Shown here: positions 54,526-61,744 of the stretch, one piece after another
How positions within the stretch are numbered: position 1 is the first letter of the stretch
Layout of the letters: every line of letters begins with the position of its first letter
Origin: Allobaculum mucilyticum
GTDB lineage: Bacteria; Bacillota_I; Bacilli_A; Erysipelotrichales; Erysipelotrichaceae
DNA length: 64,000 bases
Direction of reading: 5' to 3'
Assembly (NCBI RefSeq): GCF_022701195.1
Contig: NZ_CP078089.1
Span: forward strand, 2,914,001 to 2,978,000
Made by a program: the position numbers and the translations under genes
The notes under the pieces: generated by a model
Database searches by the model: none
What the model was told of the DNA's origin: nothing
The model's input: only the letters and a program-made list of their open reading frames with translations

Positions 54526-57378
54526 CTAATCTTTGCAATAGAAGGGAGTTCTGTACCCTTCGGCATTGAGTACCAGACCGTTAGCCCATGGCGGAAGCTC
54601 ACACATCTTCTGGCAGATCGTTTCAACCGATATGCTGGGGTCGGCTTCGACGATGATTTCATCGTGTACATGGGCGACGATTTTGTATTTCCGGCAATTG
54701 CTCATGGCGTTCATGAGAAGATCTCGTGAGATCGCCTGAGTGATGTTTTCGACAAACTTGGGACCGTAGCTTTCGAGCCTCTCCCATTTCTTGTTTAATC
54801 CCAGACCCATGTAGGTCACCAATTCCGTTCCATATTCATTGGTTTCGATTCTTGGCTTGGGATAAGCCAGGGATCTGCCAGACGGAAGCTGGATGAAGAG
54901 GATGCCTGATGTGTATGAGAAGACCAGGTTCTTGAGAAGGACCGGCTGCTTGGTTCGGATTGCTTTCTTGATGGCAGCGTCGACTGCCCACCAGTACTTG
55001 ACGATCTTTGGATTGGCTTGGCGCCAGGAATCAACCAGTGGTTTGAGTTCTTCTTCCTTCATTCCGAAATCCAATGCACCCATGGCTTTCATGGCTCCTA
55101 CTGAGCCACCGTATCCACAGTTGTGAACGAGTTTGTTCGATACGGTAAAACGGTGATGTGGTCCGGCATTTCGTATGTCATAAAGTCGAGTCTTGCTGAG
55201 ATCAGTTTCCATCCCTTGCATTTTCGTTTTACAGAGTCCTCGGCTTGTTTGATGATTTGTTCTCGGGTATATCCTTGGCCGAGTCTTCTGACTACCACAT
55301 TTCGGGAATAAGGCCAGTACTCTTGCTTGAACTCGCTTAAGACGGTGTTGCGCTTGTTTGCTTGATTTTGCTCGTGAGAAGCAAATCGAATGTTTCCCGG
55401 CTCGTAATTTCCATTTGTATCGATTCGATCTATTTCCAGATGTCGTGAAAGCTGCGGATATAAAGACATGAGATACTGTCCGGCTTCGATCACAGATGCA
55501 AAACGAAATTTGATCCCTCGAGCACCATAATTTCTGTATTCTGGGTCTCTTTCGTTCTCGCATCGGCTTTTGGCTGCGGTTAATCGCTTTTCTAGCCAAA
55601 TTGGGATCTTCCGTTTTTGCGAACAAGCCTGGCATCCTTTTGACTTTCCTCTTTGTAATTGATTGAGATCTTGCCATTGGATACTTTCGCATCCGTTGCA
55701 CTTTGTTAGGACATAACAGTGATTCCACTTCTGGCTCCAGCGCTTTTGTGGAGAGATGATTGTCACCCAACCTAATCGGGTGCCTACCATTTCCGGTTTG
55801 TATGAGATGTGTGCCGCTGGAGGCAGCTTTTCCAAATTGTATTGGCTTCTGCGACCCCTTGATCCAGACGACATGATCTTTTGTTGCTCGTAGTCCTTCA
55901 TATTTGATCACCTCACCGATACCTTTCTCAATCACGCCTTCATGCGTGACCCAGTTTTCTCCGTCCCACAGACGATGGTCTAAACGGACGTCTTCAATCG
56001 GGACCAGTCCTTTATCTGTCAAGACAAGCTCACCTTTGGCAATACACGCCAATTCCGCTTGCTTGCCCTTCTGTCTCAAGTCTCCGTTCACACCGTGTTT
56101 GACCACGGGAACCTTGAACATTCGGCTAGCCGTTTCGCAATAGATATCGCCGTTTTCTTTGAAGACCGTCTGTCGCCATTCTTCTTCCGCCAACCATGAG
56201 AGAACTCGTGCTTCGATCGCAGAGAAGTCTGCGACGATGAAGTCTTTTCCATCCGGAGCGATGAGTGCGGTTCTGATGAGCTGAGAAAGCGTGTCGGGAA
56301 TATCGTCATAAAGCATTTCCAAGGCTTGTATATTCATATCGGCAACAAGACTTCTTGCTTCTTTGAGATCCGGCATTTTGTTCCTGGGGAGGTTTTGAAG
56401 CTGCACGATACGGCCGGAACAGCGGCCAGTGCGAATAGCTCCATAGAATTGGAACATGCCACGGATTCTTCCATCGCTACAGGCTGAGTTAAGCATGGCC
56501 TCGTACTTCTTGACGGATGCCATGGCCAGCTGATTTCGAAGAGCAAGAACCTCTCGGACCTTCGGTGAAGCTTTCTCCATCAGAGCCTTCATGGCTTTTT
56601 GATTGAGGGTGTCTGTGGGAAGATTCTGCTGCAAAAGCCACTCCTTCATCTGTGAAGGTGAGTTTGGATTTTCCAATCCGGTCATTTCCTGGAGACGCTT
56701 GATCAGCGATTCTTTGGCTGTTTCGCTGATTTCCAGGGCATTGGTAGCCAGGTTGATATCGACCAAAACACCAGCATCGTTGATCTTTTGATCCAACTGG
56801 TACTCCGTCCATATAGACGCTCTGACCGGGAACTTTATCAACCGATATTCGATCTCAATTTCCGCTTCCACATCCCGCTTGTTGTACTCCTTGAAAAGCT
56901 GCCATTTTTCTGGATTTTCATGCTCGATGGGACCGCTGCAGAACATCTTGATGAGCGCTCTACCTTCCTTGAGCTTTGGCCGTTCCAGGTTCAACACCTG
57001 TGAGAGCTGGTCCAACGAAAGCGGCAGTCCAAGCGTGGCTGCATGGACCATGGAACATTGCCAGTCTTCCGGATCAAGGAACTCGTAATCATCAAGCATT
57101 CCAAGATTGCGGAAATACCTGGACAGACAGATTCTTTCGAAGGCAGCGTTATGCGCTACTTTGATCACATCCGGATCAAGAATGGCTTCGATTAGGAAAT
57201 CAGGCAGGACTTCAAAGTGCTTCATGTCGATGACTTCGACGGGATCTCCATCAAAGGAAAATGCAAAGAGCAGGATTTGAAAATCCTCGCTCTCTGCATA
57301 GCGGTAAACACCAGCTTTGGATAAGTCGGTAGTAGAAGAGGTCTCGATGTCGATGAACAGCCTACGAGAGGAAGTCAT
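54526..57378 (-). CDS. Family A DNA polymerase interrupted by an in-frame intein
   Basis: 950 codons from the ATG at 57378. Without the intein (residues 445-753) the product is 641 residues, the same as the prophage 1 enzyme, with exonuclease motifs (LFIDIETSS, VAHNAAFE, YNKRDVEAE) and polymerase motifs A (ADFSAIEARVL) and C (VAHVHDEIIVEAD). The intein separates Ala444 from the Cys of CGYGG in motif B, a catalytic helix. The polymerase therefore needs splicing to work. The frame stays open through the whole intein, including the part that encodes the HNH enzyme in another frame. Confidence 0.9.
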   Translation of the reverse strand: MTSSRRLFIDIETSSTTDLSKAGVYRYAESEDFQILLFAFSFDGDPVEVIDMKHFEVLPDFLIEAILDPDVIKVAHNAAFERICLSRYFRNLGMLDDYEFLDPEDWQCSMVHAATLGLPLSLDQLSQVLNLERPKLKEGRALIKMFCSGPIEHENPEKWQLFKEYNKRDVEAEIEIEYRLIKFPVRASIWTEYQLDQKINDAGVLVDINLATNALEISETAKESLIKRLQEMTGLENPNSPSQMKEWLLQQNLPTDTLNQKAMKALMEKASPKVREVLALRNQLAMASVKKYEAMLNSACSDGRIRGMFQFYGAIRTGRCSGRIVQLQNLPRNKMPDLKEARSLVADMNIQALEMLYDDIPDTLSQLIRTALIAPDGKDFIVADFSAIEARVLSWLAEEEWRQTVFKENGDIYCETASRMFKVPVVKHGVNGDLRQKGKQAELACIAKGELVLTDKGLVPIEDVRLDHRLWDGENWVTHEGVIEKGIGEVIKYEGLRATKDHVVWIKGSQKPIQFGKAASSGTHLIQTGNGRHPIRLGDNHLSTKALEPEVESLLCPNKVQRMRKYPMARSQSITKRKVKRMPGLFAKTEDPNLARKAINRSQKPMRERKRPRIQKLWCSRDQISFCICDRSRTVSHVFISAAFTTSGNRSNRYKWKLRAGKHSICFSRAKSSKQAQHRLKRVQARVLALFPKCGSQKTRPRIYPRTNHQTSRGLCKTKMQGMETDLSKTRLYDIRNAGPHHRFTVSNKLVHNCGYGGSVGAMKAMGALDFGMKEEELKPLVDSWRQANPKIVKYWWAVDAAIKKAIRTKQPVLLKNLVFSYTSGILFIQLPSGRSLAYPKPRIETNEYGTELVTYMGLGLNKKWERLESYGPKFVENITQAISRDLLMNAMSNCRKYKIVAHVHDEIIVEADPSISVETICQKMCELPPWANGLVLNAEGYRTPFYCKD
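55098..55901 (-). CDS. HNH homing endonuclease encoded in the +1 frame inside the intein
   Basis: 267 residues from the ATG at 55901, or about 230 from the ATG at 55790. GAGGTGATC, a nine-base match to the anti-Shine-Dalgarno sequence, ends 4 nt before the 55901 ATG. From about residue 38 the protein has a recognisable domain: MVGTRLGWVTII, paired Cys (TKCNGCES, GCQACSQ), RNYGARGIKF, and the HNH-type core LEIDRIDTNGNYEPGNIRFA with EQNQANKRNT. A helical DNA-binding tail follows (YTREQIIKQAEDSVKRKCKG). Both ends of the frame overlap intein splicing sequences read in the other frame. It probably cuts intein-free polymerase alleles. Confidence 0.78.
   Translation of the reverse strand: MKDYEQQKIMSSGSRGRRSQYNLEKLPPAAHISYKPEMVGTRLGWVTIISPQKRWSQKWNHCYVLTKCNGCESIQWQDLNQLQRGKSKGCQACSQKRKIPIWLEKRLTAAKSRCENERDPEYRNYGARGIKFRFASVIEAGQYLMSLYPQLSRHLEIDRIDTNGNYEPGNIRFASHEQNQANKRNTVLSEFKQEYWPYSRNVVVRRLGQGYTREQIIKQAEDSVKRKCKGWKLISARLDFMTYEMPDHITVLPYRTNSFTTVDTVAQ
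55120..56046 (-). other. Intein (309 codons) in DNA polymerase motif B
   Basis: Begins with Cys (CIAKGELVLTDKGLVPIEDV, block A). Block B has the T-x-x-H motif in LRATKDHVVWI. It ends with block F/G, TRLYDIRNAGPHHRFTVSNK then LVHN, followed by Cys+1 of the host protein. All residues needed for Cys-type splicing are present. The middle 190 or so codons read as low-complexity basic sequence with no intein character, because there the true coding frame is that of the HNH enzyme. Confidence 0.88.
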
Positions 57379-57907
57379 CGTCGGCATCCTCACTGACGAA
57401 GTCGTCGTTTGCGGTTGTTCTGCCGCCCAGCCGAGGACCGTCTTTGATCTTTTGAATATTGCCAAGACCGCAGGCGACACCTTTGTTGCCGTTGGTGTTG
57501 AACGCATAGAAGTTCAGAGACACTCTGGCATAGCAGCCGGAGTAGACTTCGCTCTGGTCAAGGATTGGCTGTACGTGACGGTCAACGATCTGTGGAGCTT
57601 CCATGCTGGAAGCGTTCAGGAAGTAGTGGCCTTTGTAGACGTCATCGTCTCGTTCGATATCACCATCACGCAGCGGGAGTTTGATGGCCTGTTTGTTTGG
57701 TTTCTTGCCTCCGAATTTGGCCAGACCGTTTTCGATGGCTGCATCTACCGCTTTTTCAATAGCGGCCAGTGTATCCAGGTCATCCTTGAGGATCAGGATC
57801 TGGGTAGAGTATTTTTCATCTCCGCCATTGATGGAGATGGGTTTCCATCCGTTGAAGTAGGACAGGCGGGTTTCTTTACCGGTTACGACTTTAGTGTTTG
57901 CTTTCAT
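57362..57907 (-). CDS. DUF2815 protein, prophage 2 copy
   Basis: 181 residues from the ATG at 57907, same length and nearly the same sequence as the 25486 protein. Overlaps the polymerase start by 17 nt, as in prophage 1. The acidic C-terminal tail is conserved. Confidence 0.8.
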   Translation of the reverse strand: MKANTKVVTGKETRLSYFNGWKPISINGGDEKYSTQILILKDDLDTLAAIEKAVDAAIENGLAKFGGKKPNKQAIKLPLRDGDIERDDDVYKGHYFLNASSMEAPQIVDRHVQPILDQSEVYSGCYARVSLNFYAFNTNGNKGVACGLGNIQKIKDGPRLGGRTTANDDFVSEDADDDFLS

Positions 57908-58999
57908 TTTCAGTTTCCTCCGTAAATTCGATTTCTTTTCGTTTGTCTGAGACAGGGACCAAGGTTGGTTTTCCGACTGGTTTGGTGACCAGGCTTCCAA
58001 GAATCTCCTGGAAGACAGGCTTGGTCATGACCTTTTCCATATCTGTGATGGTTCTCAGACTTTTTTGTAGATGTCTGTGAATCCGGCTGCCTGACAAGCA
58101 GCGATGACTTTGGCTTCACTGACGTACTTGCGATTGGAGCGACCAGCGACGAGTTTAAATCCGTTCCACTTTTTGCCTTTCAAGGCTTTCTGTTGGGCGT
58201 AGTCTTTGATCTCTTCCGCCCATTTGATCAGGTCATCCAGCTTCGGAAGGACCTCTTCGATTTCTTCATCGGAGAGTGTTGCCAGATCTTTAAATTCATC
58301 CTTGGCAAGTTCGAGTGCTGATTCAGCTCGCTTTCTGCATTTCGCTGCCGCCTTACAGAACTGGCACCAGGAGCCGTCGCAAAGTTCTCCTTCGCCATTG
58401 AAGGCAAGTTCAGCGTTTGGCCTGTGAATCTCATGAGCCCAGGTTTTTAGCTCATCGGGTGTGATGGACCAGGAGCTGATGTTTTCTTTGCGCGGTTGGA
58501 AAATTGTCATTTCGATGGTTTCGATATCGAAAATCGCATCGAACAGTTCCAGTGCTCCCAACGCATACAGCATCATCTGGGTGTTGTTTTCAGCATTGAC
58601 CAACACGCCCAGACCGTACTTGAAGTCGATCACATGCAGCTTGTTTCCGCTGACGATGATACAGTCGGCTGTTCCAAAGCCTTCTGGAACGTACTGGGAG
58701 AGGTCAAGCTTCTGTTCGATCATGATGACCGGCTTGACCTCATCTTTGATGGTTTCCAGAATCCAGGAAACGTACTCATCGGAGTGCTGTTCCATCGCTT
58801 CATCCTGGAAGTCGGACTCAGGACGGATTGACTTCATACCTAGAGCGGTCTTCAGCTTGTGCTCACACAAGGCATGAGCGACTGTTCCTTCTTTGGCTGC
58901 AAGACCAGAAGTATCCGGGTAGGGTTCTTCCAATCTTGCCGATGGGGTACAATGAAGCCAACGATGTGATGAAGATGGAGAGAGGATGCTATGACTCAT
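57891..58999 (-). pseudogene. DUF2800 nuclease, prophage 2 copy with 3' frameshift
   Basis: The first 314 codons match the 24393 protein, with the nuclease core (HVIDFKYG) and the Cys set intact (CDGSWCQFCKAAAKC). Then TACAAGAAAAGTC of prophage 1 is TACAAAAAAGTC here, one base shorter, which gives a TGA after YKKV. The rest (SLRTITDMEKVMTKPVFQEI...) continues in the other frame to 57891. The A6 tract could allow some slippage, but decay is the simpler reading. Confidence 0.8.
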
Positions 59000-59265
59000 T
59001 TCAGCACCTCCACATCTTTGATAAGAGCCTGGTAGTGAACAGGATCGATCTTCGACAGCCTGTTTGCGCCGTACTTTTCTAGCAGTTGCTGGATCTGTGC
59101 AGTAAAACCGGCTCTGGATTTTTCAGCGAGAATTGCGCGGACTTCTTCGAGTGAGAGTTTTGGCTGCTCGGGTGGAGTAGAAGATACTGGAGCAGGTTCC
59201 GATGCTTGAAGAGAATTGGCAATTCGGTTTAGAACGTTGAGAAGTTCTTTTTGGAATTCATCCAT
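58996..59265 (-). CDS. Small conserved protein preceding DUF2800, prophage 2 copy
   Basis: 89 residues from the ATG at 59265 with AAGGAGGT, same length as the 24127 protein but with more substitutions than the genes downstream of it (NSLQASEPAPVSSTPP for DALHASKPASVTPTAP). Overlaps the DUF2800 start by 4 nt. Confidence 0.72.
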   Translation of the reverse strand: MDEFQKELLNVLNRIANSLQASEPAPVSSTPPEQPKLSLEEVRAILAEKSRAGFTAQIQQLLEKYGANRLSKIDPVHYQALIKDVEVLK

Positions 59266-59318
59266 GGTGATTACCTCCTTCACTGGGTAGCCGTGAGGAA
59301 GGTAGGTTTGTGACATGA

Positions 59319-59350
59319 AAAATAAAAAAAACCCTCTATTCCTATAGAGG
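59319..59350 (-). terminator. Lysis-module terminator of prophage 2
   Basis: The stem CCTCTAT/ATAGAGG with a 4-nt loop; on the minus strand it is followed by a T run. Same position as the prophage 1 terminator at 24029, different sequence. Confidence 0.65.
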
Positions 59351-59395
59351 AGATAGAAGCCTTGGTAGTTTATTGATAATTTGGAGAAAACAAAT

Positions 59396-59827
59396 ATGTA
59401 TATGATTCAATATACGCATCAGTCTCTTCCAGATGAAGAGTATTGTTTGCTTTTAGGCATCTCGATTAGCGTGTTTAATTCGAATAATGGATTTATGATA
59501 GAAAACATCCTCCGACTTGACCCAACAAAAGACTGGCATTCTTTGATAGATAAGGAATCAGGAAAAATTAAACAAGAGATGAGTTGCTTTTTAAATTCAG
59601 AAGTCGAAGAGGAAATTACCAATCTTTTTAGTGATATCGTAGAAAAACGAAATAGGATAATTCATTCTTTTCGCATCACTAACCAATATGGAGAGCAGTC
59701 CCTAGCCACAAAAAGCAAGAATAGAGATGGTGGAGTGCAATTCGAAATCACAAAGAAGTATTTACAAGATTTTATTAAGGAGAATGATGTTCTTTCCTCT
59801 AAACTTCATGAACTACGAGGATTTTAA
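59396..59827 (+). CDS. HEPN-like protein, cargo of prophage 2
   Basis: 143 residues from ATG 59396; ATG 59402 is possible, TTGGAG upstream. AT-rich and mostly helical. EKRNRIIHSFR contains R85-x4-H90, the R-x4-6-H motif of HEPN ribonuclease domains, in a long helix following NSEVEEEITNLFSDIV. HEPN proteins often act in toxin-antitoxin or anti-phage defence; no partner gene is next to it. It lies on the plus strand between lysin end and terminator, against the phage genes, and its stop is 1 nt from the lysin stop. Confidence 0.55.
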   Translation: MYMIQYTHQSLPDEEYCLLLGISISVFNSNNGFMIENILRLDPTKDWHSLIDKESGKIKQEMSCFLNSEVEEEITNLFSDIVEKRNRIIHSFRITNQYGEQSLATKSKNRDGGVQFEITKKYLQDFIKENDVLSSKLHELRGF

Positions 59828-59828
59828 T

Positions 59829-60112
59829 TTAGTTCAGGATTTCATTCACTTTGTTCTGAACCGCTACTGCATCATAACCTGCATTTTTGAGTCGATTTGC
59901 TTTGTCGTGGCCATTGCCCCATTTACCGGCAATGACCTCTCGGGCAACCGCATCCACGCTCTTCTTTACGGCTCCCAGCTTCTGGTTAACCAGTGCCTGG
60001 ATAGTGTTGGGATCATACCCGGCTGCTCTTAGGCGGTTGACCCGATCCTGTCCGTTCCCCTACTTGCCATTAATGACTTCTTGGGCGATTACGGCGTTGG
60101 ACTTCTTCGGGG
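59829..60112 (-). pseudogene. Endolysin remnant: two Cpl-7 repeats with a nonsense codon
   Basis: Matches the second and third Cpl-7 repeats of the prophage 1 endolysin (SNAVIAQEVINGK, DRVNRLRAAGYDPNTIQALV, EVIAGKWGNGHDKANRLKN) and ends NEILN-stop. The conserved Trp codon of the first visible repeat is TAG (60062-60060) instead of TGG. The amidase domain is missing; the fragment stops about 95 bases before IS copy B. Confidence 0.88.
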
Positions 60113-60205
60113 GTGAACAATAGTTATTTTCTATTTCAACTGAGATTATTATTTTAAATATAGAAACTATATTTTAAAAGATACAATTAAAGGTGATATC
60201 CGCCC

Positions 60206-61744
60206 CAATGTCATTAAGTTAAGGAGGGATAAAAATCGTATACCCTGTTCATGAGCGTTGTCATTTCTTATATTTTGCGTCTCAGGCATGACGAAAAGGA
60301 TGATTTTCTACCTGTTGAAAAAATCATCCTGATGACTTTTCGGTTTTCAAATCTGTCACTTCTTCTTTCTGGTATCAGCTCTTCCTTCTCTGATCGGAGA
60401 TATCCTGGCCAGAAGAAGATCTTCCAGTGTACTCAAGCTGATTCTGGCTTTTTTGAACAGCCACTGTTGAATCGTTTTGATGATGAATCCGAAATCTGCC
60501 TTCTGCTTGTGCTTTTTGGCCTGAGCGATGCGCTTCTGGTGCTGACGAGATCTTTCTACCTTGTTGCGCAAACGGGAACAAAGATTGTAGAGAGTCATTT
60601 TGGCATAGATCTCTGCCTGGACCAGATCAAGCTTCCTTGAATGAGTCCATTCAAGATCGGTGTTTCGTTTCAGTCCCCTGAAGCCGACTTCAACCTGCCA
60701 GCGCAGACGGTAGATCTGCTTGATGTCCTCGGTCCCAAACTCAGCTTCCGACAGATTGGTGCAGACGGTAATGAATGATTCATTCCCTTCGCAGGCAGCT
60801 TTGAACCTCACAACCCTGATATTTAAAGGGAGTTCAGTCGTTTGACCGTCAAATTCAGGCTGCTTCCTGTACGAAGAGATGTACTTATAGACATCCCAAT
60901 GGTCTTTGACATGCCTGTTGTTTTTACTGGTCAGAATCACATTGAAAGGAATGTCATACTCTTCTGACTCGGGAGTCTTATAGTACTTGAGAATGCTTGT
61001 AGATGATGTCTCGTCTTTGATACGTATGACAAAAGGGACATGTTCCTTCTGCAGGCGATAGAAAGACATAAGAGCTTCGTATCCCCGATCAGCGATGAAG
61101 ATGGCTTTCTGAAATGAAGAACGCTGAGCGAGTTCAAGAAGAGCTGAATCTTCATTCTTCTCAGAGCCGGGTTGAAGCAGCGCGTCAGTAAAGACGGAGT
61201 TGAGGGCGTCGAATTCGGCATTCAAATGAACAAAGTGCCTCTTCTTGCCTTTTTTAGAAGCGCCATAGGTGATGTCATTGTCCTGTTCAGGAAGAACTTG
61301 AATCTCGCTTCCATCTACAGCGAGGAGGCGATAACCCTTGAAGGTTTTAACATCAGAGCTGGAAGTTGCCTTGTTAAACCGATTGAAGACGTTTTTATAA
61401 AGTGAAGAGTTGATTTTGGAACGGGCCTGAGACACAGCAGAGGCTGAAACAGATGATCCGCCCTTAAACAGGATCCAGGGAAAGGAAGCAGCGAGGGATT
61501 CCTCTGTCAGCTGAAACGGAAGAAGGACAAGCTCATGCAGGTCAATCTGCCGCTTACGGGTGAAGGCGGACTGAGAAGTAAAATTGGCAGGGTTCGCCGT
61601 TTCTGAGCTGATGATATTGAGGAAGGTGTTTCTGAAGAAAGAACATTCTTTGGCGATAGCAGTCATAGGGAAAACTCCTTTAAGTTCTCCCCATCGGCTG
61701 CGAAGCAGCCGCGCGGCGGCAGAAATTTGTCAATAGATTTTTAG
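60206..61744 (-). mobile_element. IS4-family insertion sequence, copy B, left end truncated
   Basis: 1539 bp matching copy A, in inverse orientation. The right inverted repeat CAATGTCATTAAGTTAAG is present at 60206. The other end lacks the outer 111 bp, including its terminal repeat and terminator, and is replaced by the IS1182 element. It therefore cannot move by itself. Confidence 0.92.
60356..61666 (-). CDS. IS4-family DDE transposase (copy B)
   Basis: 436 residues, identical in sequence to the copy A transposase, with the same AAAGGAG and leader hairpin. The protein should still be made and could act on other elements with the same ends, such as copies A and C. Confidence 0.95.
   Translation of the reverse strand: MTAIAKECSFFRNTFLNIISSETANPANFTSQSAFTRKRQIDLHELVLLPFQLTEESLAASFPWILFKGGSSVSASAVSQARSKINSSLYKNVFNRFNKATSSSDVKTFKGYRLLAVDGSEIQVLPEQDNDITYGASKKGKKRHFVHLNAEFDALNSVFTDALLQPGSEKNEDSALLELAQRSSFQKAIFIADRGYEALMSFYRLQKEHVPFVIRIKDETSSTSILKYYKTPESEEYDIPFNVILTSKNNRHVKDHWDVYKYISSYRKQPEFDGQTTELPLNIRVVRFKAACEGNESFITVCTNLSEAEFGTEDIKQIYRLRWQVEVGFRGLKRNTDLEWTHSRKLDLVQAEIYAKMTLYNLCSRLRNKVERSRQHQKRIAQAKKHKQKADFGFIIKTIQQWLFKKARISLSTLEDLLLARISPIREGRADTRKKK

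Larger units (their letters stand above)
51283..60112 (-). mobile_element. Prophage 2 remnant (replication, recombination and lysin end)
   Basis: The minus strand carries lysin 3' end, small protein, DUF2800, DUF2815, polymerase, HTH/zinc protein and two serine recombinases, the same order as prophage 1. Head, tail and holin genes are gone. Signs of decay: a stop inside the lysin remnant, a frameshift in DUF2800, and IS elements at the edge. Confidence 0.88.

Noticed and set aside
55098-55901. Treating the HNH frame as a mere shadow of the polymerase frame
   Set aside because: It encodes a clear HNH domain with paired Cys and has a strong ribosome-binding site; the polymerase frame is the one without character in this stretch.
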